64,000 nucleotides of DNA from Endomychus coccineus. Taxonomy: Eukaryota; Arthropoda; Insecta; Coleoptera; Endomychidae. The notes under the pieces are model-generated. The model did not search any database, had not been told where the DNA came from, and was given only the letters and a program-made list of their open reading frames with translations. The DNA is taken from the NCBI GenBank assembly GCA_958510875.1, contig OY294070.1:42050306-42114305 (forward strand), read 5' to 3'. Shown here piece by piece: positions 45,581 through 52,554 of the stretch; position 1 is the stretch's first letter, and each line of letters opens with the position of its first letter. Both the position numbers and the translations under genes were made by a program.

Positions 45581-45793
45581 TCACCTAGTGATAGTGTTAT
45601 CTACATATGCTTTGTTTGCAACATCATTATCCGAGATAGGTATTTTCACATTACAAATTTTCAAATTTTCCATATCCACATCACCTTCGGGCGTATGCCT
45701 TAAAATGTTCATAAACATCGATCTGCGTTTGAAAACGTCGACGATGCTATCACCCGACAACGCTGATCGTCTACCGAACTTATCAAGACTCAT
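45581..45793 (-). CDS. Small fibre-like protein (shaft repeat stub)
   Basis: 70 residues, open. It ends DVDMENLKICNVKIPISDND then VANKAYVDNTITR. The pattern 'D/N-D-V-A-N-K-x-Y-V-D' closely resembles the junction motif in viral and phage tail-fibre proteins that precedes a coiled coil. The next gene supplies a coiled coil in a different frame. The two may once have been one fibre protein; the window for a -1 shift between them is too small to make programmed shifting likely. Confidence 0.55.
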   Translation of the reverse strand: MSLDKFGRRSALSGDSIVDVFKRRSMFMNILRHTPEGDVDMENLKICNVKIPISDNDVANKAYVDNTITR

Positions 45794-45826
45794 TATATAA
45801 ATGGTGTTGGGTTGAAGTATCCAGTA

Positions 45827-46726
45827 CTAATATATGATGTTTGCCTCTCTTAGTTCATTTATTATAGCAACAATTTCATTATCGTGTGAAGTATTTCCAG
45901 CTTGTTGTGATGCCATCAGTAGTTTTAGTCGGTCCACCAGCTCGTTTGGATCATCCCAAAAAATATATTCCATAGGCTTCTTGTTGTATGTTAAATGTAA
46001 ACCGCTACCGCTTGCTGCTGCTGCTGTCGAAGTCGTCTCCGACGACGATACAGAGGCTGGTCTAAACATAGGTTTAATTATGGACATGTACTTTATCGCA
46101 CTGGTACCCTTCAAACGACCATTAACATTTTTATGTGCATTTGTTAACCTCAAAATTTCTTTGTATGCTGCTCGATCGTTATTCGTGAATTTTGTGGGTG
46201 TTTTGTAGAATATGAGATCGTACAATCCAGGTGTTCCCTTTGCGCTATATCCTGCAGTTTCGATATTCTCCCCGAATATTATCTTTTTAACACCTAGAAT
46301 CCAACCGGCAGAGCTCGCATCATAAACAGGTCCATATACTTTATCGATTTTCTTGTTGTTTTCCTAATGCTCTTAAACGTATTTACGAACTTGTGGGGGG
46401 TAATGTGCGAGTGAAGGTTCAATCTCAGTCATAGCATCATCGAACGCGTCATCCTCCTCTCGCCCCTCACCCTCTTCTTCTTCTTCTTCTTCTTCTTCGT
46501 CATCGTTATCTTTAGGTTCTAATTTTATTTCTTTTTTCATTAACTGCGCAGTAGGATGTTTAATTTTTTTAACGATCGCTTTCAATGGTGTGGCGATAGG
46601 TTTGAACAGTTGTTCTATTGATTCGTCTTCTTCAGATTTACCTAGCTTCAAGGCCAAATATTTCTTCCTTATAGACTTACTCAATTCGAAGATTTTTCGC
46701 TTACGTGCTAACTGATCGGCGTCCAT
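45827..46726 (-). pseudogene. Polinton DUF8207-like protein with two in-frame stops
   Basis: One frame from the ATG at 46726 to the stop at 45827, about 299 codons, interrupted by TAA (46373-46375) and TAG (46364-46366). N-terminal part: basic helix (ELSKSIRKKYLALKLGK), FKPIATPLKAIV, and a Glu-rich acidic run. C-terminal part: KVYGPVYDASS, GTPGLYDLIFYKTP, FWDDPNELVDRLKLLMASQQ and EIVAIINELREANII. I associate the last block with the DUF8207 family common in arthropod Polintons; the domain name is from memory. Role unknown. No frameshift is needed to read across, only suppression of the two stops. Confidence 0.75.
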
Positions 46727-46752
46727 CTTGTATTTGGACTAAAATTAACAAT

Positions 46753-47251
46753 TCACGTTTTTATATATACGTCGAAACCTTTGCGGTATCTACCATCGTT
46801 CAAGTCGAAATCCTTTGCAATGACCAAAGTTCCGAAATTATCCGTCCAGCACATGGCGCACATCTTCTTGAACTGATTGAAATCGACGTCGGGCGATACG
46901 TGCTCATCAAATACATGCTTCAAATTGATCTCGTCCTGCTTAAAAAGAACGATCAAATTACAATTGTCGCGAATCAATTGTTTCGGTATTTTCGAGTTGA
47001 TACTGCAACAGTTGATACTTGGGCTGATACAACGACTTTGAGTATACGTAGACGTTTTTGAACTTTGCCCCATTTGGATTGAATAATAGCGATAACATCA
47101 CGTTCGTTTTACCACACCCACTAGGTCCACAAATTATAGCGCGAAGAGAGTCGGGTAACAATTTACCATGTTTACCTATGCGATTAGTAGTCGCCGACCC
47201 GAGGTCTAAATTTTCGATGGGTAGTGTCTGCTCTTGTTGAACGGTCTTCAT
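46753..47251 (-). pseudogene. Polinton packaging ATPase with an internal deletion
   Basis: FtsK/HerA-type genome-packaging ATPase. The N-terminal frame from 47251 gives Walker A at residues 42-49 (GPSGCGKT), then NPNGAKFKNVYVYSKSL. At about 47012-46992 the family reading jumps to KIPKQLIRDNCNL in another frame and continues to 46753 (LIVLFKQDEINLKHVFDEHV, DGRYRKGFDVYI). The stretch between, which in the family contains Walker B (hydrophobic strand plus D[D/E]) and the sensor/polar motif, is absent, some 50-70 codons by family expectation. With Walker B gone the enzyme cannot hydrolyse ATP. Divergent from the PLA2/pX gene across a 72-bp promoter. Confidence 0.88.
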
Positions 47252-47323
47252 ATTGTGAGGTAGTTTGAATCTGATGATTGCTTTTATAAATAGAAACGTT
47301 TGGTGATCGCGAGCTCAGTATCA
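47252..47323. promoter_or_regulatory. 72-bp divergent promoter between ATPase and virion block
   Basis: The ATPase start (47251, minus) and the PLA2/pX ATG (47324, plus) are 72 bases apart. A plus-strand TATA box, TATAAATA, is at 47285-47292, 31 bases ahead of the ATG, implying a very short leader. No obvious TATA was seen on the minus strand. Confidence 0.6.
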
Positions 47324-48103
47324 ATGTTGATCTATCAGGGTGAAGGTCTGTTGAATTCGCTCATAAACAGTCTCCCGTTCGAAGTACATATTCCATCGTA
47401 TCAATTCTGTGGACCTGGTACTAAGCTACAGAAGCGACTTGCGCGTGGCGATAAAGGTGTTAATCCGTTGGATTCGGCCTGTCGCGAACACGATATAGCT
47501 TATTCTCAGCACAAATCTCTAGAAGATCGTCATAAGGCCGATAAAATATTAGAGGACGCAGCTTGGCAGCGTGTTAAATCTAAGGACGCTAAGGCCGGCG
47601 AAAGACTAGCTAGTCTATTGGTTACTGGGGGAATGAAAGTTAAACGTAAACTAGGAATGGGTCTTAAGAAACGTGCTGGTCGTCGTGGAGGATGTTGCTT
47701 TCGGAAAGATATAGTGGGACATATTTCTAAGTCTATGGAACCGTCTGCGTCGTTGCGAAAGTCTGCTATGAATGCATTGAAAGCTGCACGAATAGCTATT
47801 AGGCGAGTCGGAGGTAAGAAGCGTGTTAAAGTACCACGCATAATACCCCTGCCGAAATCTGGAGGATTCCTCCCGTTATTACTACCTATTTTGGGGGCGC
47901 TGGGGGCCTTAGGGTCTGTGGCGGGTGGTGCAAGTGCCATCGCTAATACAGTAGTCAATGCTAGAAACGCCAAAAAGAAGCTTGAAGAGGATCAGCGTCA
48001 TCATGCAGCTATGGAATCGTTAGGTAAAGGATTATACTTGCGGAAGAATGCGAAAGGTGGATTTGGGTTGTTTTTGAAGAAACAACAAAAAAACTTCCAA
48101 TAG
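47324..48103 (+). CDS. PLA2-like domain plus pX-like core protein
   Basis: 259 residues. The N-terminal domain (about 24-90) has the parvovirus-type phospholipase A2 signature: a Ca-binding-type loop (YQFCGPGT, about 26-33) and the catalytic pair H56-D57 (CREHDIAYSQH), followed by a helix (RHKADKILEDAAW). A Lys/Arg-rich middle (KVKRKLGMGLKKRAGRRGG) leads to a hydrophobic Gly/Ala/Leu segment (LPLLLPILGALGALGSVAGG) like adenovirus pX/pVI-type proteins. Such proteins are thought to act on host membranes during virion entry and in core packing. Both active-site residues are present; the ATG at 47324 suits the TATA box. Its last codons overlap a slippery heptamer. Confidence 0.85.
   Translation: MLIYQGEGLLNSLINSLPFEVHIPSYQFCGPGTKLQKRLARGDKGVNPLDSACREHDIAYSQHKSLEDRHKADKILEDAAWQRVKSKDAKAGERLASLLVTGGMKVKRKLGMGLKKRAGRRGGCCFRKDIVGHISKSMEPSASLRKSAMNALKAARIAIRRVGGKKRVKVPRIIPLPKSGGFLPLLLPILGALGALGSVAGGASAIANTVVNARNAKKKLEEDQRHHAAMESLGKGLYLRKNAKGGFGLFLKKQQKNFQ
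48088..48094 (+). promoter_or_regulatory. Canonical -1 frameshift heptamer (A AAA AAC)
   Basis: In the PLA2/pX frame codons fall as ..A|AAA|AAC, exactly the X XXY YYZ phasing of -1 programmed shift sites. The 0-frame stop (48101-48103) is two codons later, and the -1 frame from 48094 is open to 48468 and encodes the protease. Downstream structure was not evident by eye; only a weak GCG...CGC stem lies near 48145. Confidence 0.6.
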
Positions 48104-48468
48104 AGCTACCCAATAGACCGTTGTATGATGTGGATTTGGTGCGTTTCGCGAAAAAAATGAAAATACCTCATTTTCGTGGTGTCTTTATGCGCGACAATTT
48201 ACCTAGGAAACGTCCCTGGAGGCAAGAATGTGCCATTTTGAAATTGGATTCGATCAAAAACAGCGGTACTCATTGGGTGGCCTTTAGAAAAATAAATAAC
48301 CAAGTGGAATACTTTGACTCTTTTGGAAATTTAAAACCACCAAAGGAACTAGTTCGATATTTGGGTGGTGGTGGTGGGGTTAGAATTTTCTATAATAACG
48401 ACGCTTATCAAAAGTATGATCATGTGATTTGTGGACATTTATGTTTGAAATTCCTCAGTTCTACGTAA
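48094..48468 (+). CDS. pro: Adenain-like cysteine protease
   Basis: About 124 codons counted from the shift site; no ATG precedes the conserved N-terminus (LPNRPLYDVDLVRF). The first in-frame ATG (48157) would remove it. Catalytic landmarks of the C5 family: His in GTHWVAF (about 48270), Asp in EYFDSFGN (about 48315), Gln in AYQKYD and Cys in VICGHLCLKFL (about 48430). Cleaves virion precursors in the family. The frame is intact. Expression either by -1 shifting from the PLA2/pX gene or from a lost base; see the heptamer at 48088. Confidence 0.88.
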   Translation, partial: LPIELPNRPLYDVDLVRFAKKMKIPHFRGVFMRDNLPRKRPWRQECAILKLDSIKNSGTHWVAFRKINNQVEYFDSFGNLKPPKELVRYLGGGGGVRIFYNNDAYQKYDHVICGHLCLKFLSST

Positions 48469-48487
48469 ACATCTAGAGTGAGCAGTC

Positions 48488-48880
48488 ATGTCTGAATCCT
48501 ATGATAAATTTATCGGAAAGATTATGCAACAACTTTCTGTTGATATTCAAAGACCTGGAATGCATGCAATCATCCGATACGTATATGATAATCTAATAAA
48601 AGCAATGGAAAAACCTTCAAGCGAACTAAGCAAAAGAGACTTATTATTTCTCCCGATGGAATACATTCTAAAACATTTGGATTTGGTGTCTCTCAATCAG
48701 AATGAAGTTCCGAAATATATGTTGAACACCCTTTACCGTCATATGAGGTGTACGGAACATATCGACGAAGATTGTGATTGTCTGCCACCTCCTCGCAAAC
48801 TATGTTCGCAATGTTTATCTGAACAGATATCGAAGGTCATGGCGATACTATTTGGCTTTGTTAGGATTCACTTCTTATAA
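48488..48880 (+). CDS. Small Cys-rich Polinton protein, unrecognised
   Basis: 130 residues from a good ATG 20 bases beyond the protease stop. Helical first two-thirds (DKFIGKIMQQLSVDI, AIIRYVYDNLIKAME), then a Cys cluster (RCTEHIDEDCDC, KLCSQCL) that could bind zinc. From 48839 it runs in the same frame over the apparent penton start (MAILFGF), so the C-terminal 13 residues may be out-of-frame penton sequence. No family recognised. Confidence 0.55.
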   Translation: MSESYDKFIGKIMQQLSVDIQRPGMHAIIRYVYDNLIKAMEKPSSELSKRDLLFLPMEYILKHLDLVSLNQNEVPKYMLNTLYRHMRCTEHIDEDCDCLPPPRKLCSQCLSEQISKVMAILFGFVRIHFL

Positions 48881-49457
48881 CTCTATACCGAATATCGAGA
48901 ACGAGAAATTTTACTATTTGGGGGACGATGGAAAGACTTTGAAAACAATCGAAATACCTTCGGGTAACTACGAACTATCCGACATTGAAAAATTAATTCG
49001 GAAAAGATTGAACGTGAAAGAAGATGTCTTCTCGCTGAAGCCCAATAACAATACATTAAAGTGTGAGATATTCTATAAGAACCACGACATTTCGTTTGTT
49101 AAGGAAGATAGCCTAGGCAAAATATTGGGGTTTTCGCGTAAAGTCTTGAAAAAGGGCGTGGTCCACATGTCCGATTTACCAGTCAACATTATAAAAGTAA
49201 GCAACATCCGATTCGAATCAAACATTACCGTGGGAGCCTTCTACCGAGATAGACCTGCGCATACGATCTACGACTTCCCCATCACAGACGATCCTGGCTA
49301 TAGAATTGTGGAACGCCCAAAGAATCCTCTATATTTACCAGTGTCAGATATCGGTGAAATTACCAACATCACCGTACTCGCCCTAGATCAACATTCGAAC
49401 CCGATAAATTTTCGAGGTGAAGAAAGTGTTTTACATCTACATTTACAAGAAGTCTGA
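48839..49457 (+). CDS. Penton (minor capsid) protein, start disrupted
   Basis: Single jelly-roll minor capsid protein. From about 48855 the frame reads ALLGFTSYNSIPNIENEKFY, then SGNYELSDIEKLIRKRL, LKCEIFYKNHDISF, GKILGF, HMSDLPVNIIKVSNIRFESN, AHTIYDFPI, NPLYLPVSDIG and INFRGEESVLHLHLQ: the full Polinton penton pattern of about 200 residues. The only suitable ATG (48839-48841) is out of frame with it: 13 bases (48844-48856), bounded by GGC repeats, separate ATGGC from TTTGTTAGGATTC. A 13-bp insertion would explain this. Alternatives: a TTG start in frame, or fusion to the preceding gene. Forms capsid vertices. Confidence 0.8.
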
Positions 49458-49466
49458 AAACAGAAT

Positions 49467-49613
49467 ATGGGATTAGTTGTTGCTGTGGGTAATAAAAGAA
49501 CCTCACACGCTTCATATCCATCAGTCTTCAACAAAACACCGAAAGTGCGAGAGCTAACCCTCACCAAAGCCAACCGATTAGTTCTACAATCTTTAGGGTT
49601 TCGCCTTAAATAA
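49467..49613 (+). CDS. 48-residue protein between penton and major capsid genes
   Basis: ATG at 49467, stop TAA at 49611-49613, two bases ahead of the major capsid ATG. Basic, ends LTLTKANRLVLQSLGFRLK. The C-terminal L-T-x-x-N-x-x-x-L-x-S-L-G pattern is one I have seen in small proteins at this position in other Polintons (from memory). Spacing of 9 bases after the penton stop and 2 before the capsid gene supports a real gene. It may be a virion minor component. Confidence 0.65.
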   Translation: MGLVVAVGNKRTSHASYPSVFNKTPKVRELTLTKANRLVLQSLGFRLK

Positions 49614-49615
49614 AA

Positions 49616-50881
49616 ATGCCTAATAAGCGAAAGTTTGGTGTAGATGTTGATGGTGGAGATAACAATGTTATCTCATCAATTTTCGATTTATACCAGCAGC
49701 CGAAATTCGATGAGTCGATTCGGAAAGCCGAGTATAGATCGATTACACCGTTCGTTAAAGCCTTCAATAACAGCGACATCGTGGAGTTTGGAATAAATCA
49801 AGTGGACGCGTTTTTTTCCATGAAGGATACTCTATTGGTGATCAAGGGAAAAATCGAAGTGAAGGGTGGAGGTAATGTTATATTGTTACCGAATTATGGA
49901 GCCTTCCTTTTCGACTCGTGCTCGTACGTTGAGAGTGGTAGGAAGATCGAAACAGTTCGAGATCCTGGTATAGTCAGCGCTGTTCGAGCATTTACCTGCT
50001 ACACCCCTACAGCTTCTACGCATATGGCTACCGCTAGTTGGTTGTACCCCCTTGAGAGCGTAGTTTTGCACGAAACTAAATCATTCAGTCTATTGATTCC
50101 GCTGAAGCATATATTCAACATTTTCAACGATTACCCGATGATTACATTTGGTAGGCAGACTATTCGACTGGTGCGTGCTCGAAACGATAACGATTGCGTT
50201 AACATTGAAACCGCCACGACCTCCGTTAAATTCCTAATTGATAGCATGGAATTGAAAGTGAAGTATATCTATCCTAACGATATAATTAGAGAAAAGCTCT
50301 TGCGAGCAATCAAGAGTGATTCGCCCATCCTAATTCCATTCCGGAAGTGGGAATGCCATGAGCTTCCTGCCATAACAAGCGAGGCCCGACGAGAAATTTG
50401 GGCGGTCAAGACTAGTGCGGCAGTTGAAAAACCTCGCTATGTCATAGTATTCTTTCAAACAGACAAACGAAACAATGTGAAGGCTAACCCCACAATATTT
50501 GATCATCTGGATATAACAAGTATTCGCTTATCTCTAAACGGCGAATATTACCCTAACGAGCGAATGAACTTGGACTTTGCCAAGGATGATTTCGCGCTCG
50601 CTCACCATAACTACACAGAGTTCTACTCTAGCTATACAAATTCCTCGTCGACTGCTGTGAAACAACCAATGTTAGATTACACCAGTTTCAAAAAGCGCGC
50701 CCTCTACATAATCGATTGTTCGAAACAGGAGGAAGCAGTGAAATCTGCAACTGTTGATGTGCGATTGGAAATCGAGGCAGATAAGGGATTTCCAGCCAAT
50801 ACGAAAGCATATTGTATCATCATTCACGATTGTTTGATGGAGTACTCCCCACTCTCGGAAATAGTGAAGAGTCTGATCTAA
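49616..50881 (+). CDS. mcp: Polinton major capsid protein (double jelly-roll)
   Basis: 421 residues, open, normal length for insect Polintons. N-terminal IFDLYQQPKFDESIRKAEY, IEFGI-type strand (DIVEFGINQVDAFFSM), NVILLPNYGAFLFDSCSYVE, then EARREIWAVKTSAAVEKPRY between the two jelly-rolls and ITSIRLSLNGEYYPNERMNL in the second. C-terminus AYCIIIHDCLMEYSPLSEIV. It would form hexon-like trimers around the virion DNA. ATG immediately follows the 48-aa gene. Confidence 0.92.
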   Translation: MPNKRKFGVDVDGGDNNVISSIFDLYQQPKFDESIRKAEYRSITPFVKAFNNSDIVEFGINQVDAFFSMKDTLLVIKGKIEVKGGGNVILLPNYGAFLFDSCSYVESGRKIETVRDPGIVSAVRAFTCYTPTASTHMATASWLYPLESVVLHETKSFSLLIPLKHIFNIFNDYPMITFGRQTIRLVRARNDNDCVNIETATTSVKFLIDSMELKVKYIYPNDIIREKLLRAIKSDSPILIPFRKWECHELPAITSEARREIWAVKTSAAVEKPRYVIVFFQTDKRNNVKANPTIFDHLDITSIRLSLNGEYYPNERMNLDFAKDDFALAHHNYTEFYSSYTNSSSTAVKQPMLDYTSFKKRALYIIDCSKQEEAVKSATVDVRLEIEADKGFPANTKAYCIIIHDCLMEYSPLSEIVKSLI

Positions 50882-50928
50882 AACTTACTGTCTAACGACT
50901 ATGAGCGATCAGTTTAGTACGAGCCATC

Positions 50929-51456
50929 ATGAGGATAGCATTGGTTGACATTCAGGGATTCATCATCGATGATGTGTTTCACCCCAAAGAAATGTCTATA
51001 CAAATTGGGTTCAAACGACATTACTCGTTGTTTAAGCCACCCACACCGCTAACGATGTTAAGTGAGAAGGACCGAAAATCCGCTTGGTATTTGGAACATT
51101 TTTGTCATGGTTTGGAATATACATCGGGTGATGTGGAATATGGAGAAATTGATACTATCCTAAGATTGACTCTACTGTGTGCAGCAGACATTATATATGT
51201 TCGAGGTCATCAAAAAGCAGAATTTCTCGCGAATAAGTGCAAGGAGCTAGATATCTTTCCACGAATCGTAGATGTATGCAGTTTCGACAACACCCTATGC
51301 CAAACGGGGAAATTCGAGCCTACAAACAGACTGAGCTGTCTAAATCATCGCAATGATGGTGGGAAATATATGTGTGCAGTCAACCATGTCGATAACCTAC
51401 AACATTGGTTCCTCACGATCATACTTCCTAAATGTACTTTTCTTAAAAATAAATAA
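50929..51456 (+). CDS. Polinton orphan protein, paralogue of the gene at 34921
   Basis: 175 residues, open. Landmarks shared in order with 34921-35469: IALVDIQGFIIDD, LFKPPTPLTMLSEKDRKS, LEYTSGDVEYGEIDTI, IIYVRGHQKAEFL, and a C-terminal SCLNHRNDGGKYMCAVNHVD cluster. The pair flank the whole element, one just inside each inverted repeat and both reading plus. The Cys/His tail recalls the altered active site reported for Maelstrom-type DnaQ-H domains, but this is speculative. AATAAA overlaps the stop (51448-51456). Confidence 0.75.
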   Translation: MRIALVDIQGFIIDDVFHPKEMSIQIGFKRHYSLFKPPTPLTMLSEKDRKSAWYLEHFCHGLEYTSGDVEYGEIDTILRLTLLCAADIIYVRGHQKAEFLANKCKELDIFPRIVDVCSFDNTLCQTGKFEPTNRLSCLNHRNDGGKYMCAVNHVDNLQHWFLTIILPKCTFLKNK

Positions 51457-51519
51457 AAAATATTATTAATATTTGATATTTCATTTCTCATACACCTCCC
51501 ACACACACACATCATGAAC

Positions 51520-51650
51520 GACTTCGAGTCGCATGCGAGTCGCTTCCAAGTCGCTTGCGAGTCGCTTTCGAGTCGCTTTCGAGTCGCTTGCGAGTCACTT
51601 GCGAGTCGCTTCCGAGTCGCTTGCGAGTCGCTTGCGGGTTTTTCCTCATT
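51520..51650. repeat. GAGTCGCTTGC tandem repeats (right subterminal)
   Basis: About ten copies of a 10-11-bp unit close to GAGTCGCTTGC between the last gene and the right inverted repeat. A degenerate CGACTCATGCG series occurs at the left end (34755-34870), in the mirrored position. Confidence 0.8.
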
Positions 51651-51916
51651 TACATATACCCCAGGAGAGTTTTTTTGAAATTCATATTCTACGCGTTAAG
51701 ACCTTTCATTTGATACCCATGAAGCCCCACTTAAAAAAATAAAAATTTCAAATCCTTATCGCGAGAGATCAGTCAAACTGATTGACATATAAATAGTATA
51801 TTCTTATTCAGCACATCACGTAGATTCTGAATATGCAATAAAATGATCACTTCCGGTGTAACAATGTGTCGAATATATAACCCACTTCCGGTTTAACCCC
51901 GATGATGATGATGTTT
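51651..51916. other. Polinton spacer, no gene seen
   Basis: AT-rich sequence between the subterminal repeats and the right inverted repeat; contains two CACTTCCGGT-like motifs (near 51850 and 51885). Confidence 0.5.
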
Positions 51917-52548
51917 GACAGTGGTGATGACATCTTCATGAAGCAGTCTGTACCTTTTGGACCTAAGGTACAGATTACTTCCTAGAGGTGGCGGAGCCCC
52001 CTCCAGGAAGCAGTCTGTACCTTAGGTTCACCATGACAGCTGTCACTTGGTGGTGACATCTCTACGAAGCAATCTGTAGATTGCTACCATGACAGCTGTC
52101 ACTTGATGGCTGCCATGACAGCTGGTCCTTATGGTCGCCATGACAGCTGGTTCTTATGGTCGCCATGACAGCTGGTTCTTATGGTCGCCATGACAGTTGG
52201 TTCTTATGGTCGCCATGACAGCTGGACCTTATGGTCGCCATGACAGCTGGTCCTTATGGCCACCATGACAGCTGGTTCTTATGATCGCCATGACAGGTGG
52301 ACCTTATGGTCGCCATGACAGTTGGACCTTAGGGCCGCCATGCTGTCATGTGTTAGTCACGTGACTCTGTACATGTGTCACACTTTTTGAACACACCCTG
52401 TATACTCTTTACAAATAAAATAAAATCCTTATCACCTACATCCTTTCAAAACTGATAAGGACGAGCTCATGCACCGGATGCACATCGACAGCTAGACCGG
52501 AAGTGGAGACCGGATATCCTGGTCGAGAACGCGACATGTTCATCTACT
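51917..52548. repeat. Right terminal inverted repeat of the Polinton
   Basis: Reverse complement of 34077-34711. Unit order of the internal minisatellite is conserved; only a few substitutions and one small indel (near 52070-52090) were noticed. Ends ...CGCGACATGTTCATCTACT. Confidence 0.92.
52092..52342. repeat. 25-bp minisatellite in the right inverted repeat
   Basis: Same ten-unit array as 34283-34533, complementary strand, same length (251 bp), with matching unit variants. Confidence 0.92.
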
Positions 52549-52554
52549 CTTGGA
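52549..52554. repeat. Right 6-bp target duplication of the Polinton (CTTGGA)
   Basis: Identical to 34071-34076; directly follows the last base of the right inverted repeat. Confidence 0.93.

Larger units (their letters stand above)
34077..52548. mobile_element. Polinton/Maverick, 18,472 bp
   Basis: Bounded by inverted repeats of about 630 bp starting AGTAGATGAACATGTCGCG and by 6-bp direct duplications. It carries the diagnostic Polinton set: integrase with chromodomain, protein-primed type DNA polymerase B, FtsK/HerA-type packaging ATPase, adenain-like protease, major capsid protein and penton, plus a PLA2/pX-like protein and several orphans. Transcription units alternate in three blocks. 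Several genes are broken, so the copy is not autonomous as sequenced. It lies within a host intron between exons at 24952 and 53529. Confidence 0.97.

Noticed and set aside
45581..45590. -1 shift from the fibre-like stub into the coiled-coil frame
   Set aside because: The -1 frame has a TAG immediately before the overlap, leaving a window of a few bases with no slippery sequence. An ATG at 45545 serves the second gene.
34077..52548. Integrated adenovirus, virophage or other free virus
   Set aside because: Terminal inverted repeats with a 6-bp target duplication, integrase with chromodomain and the gene order are those of a Polinton/Maverick.
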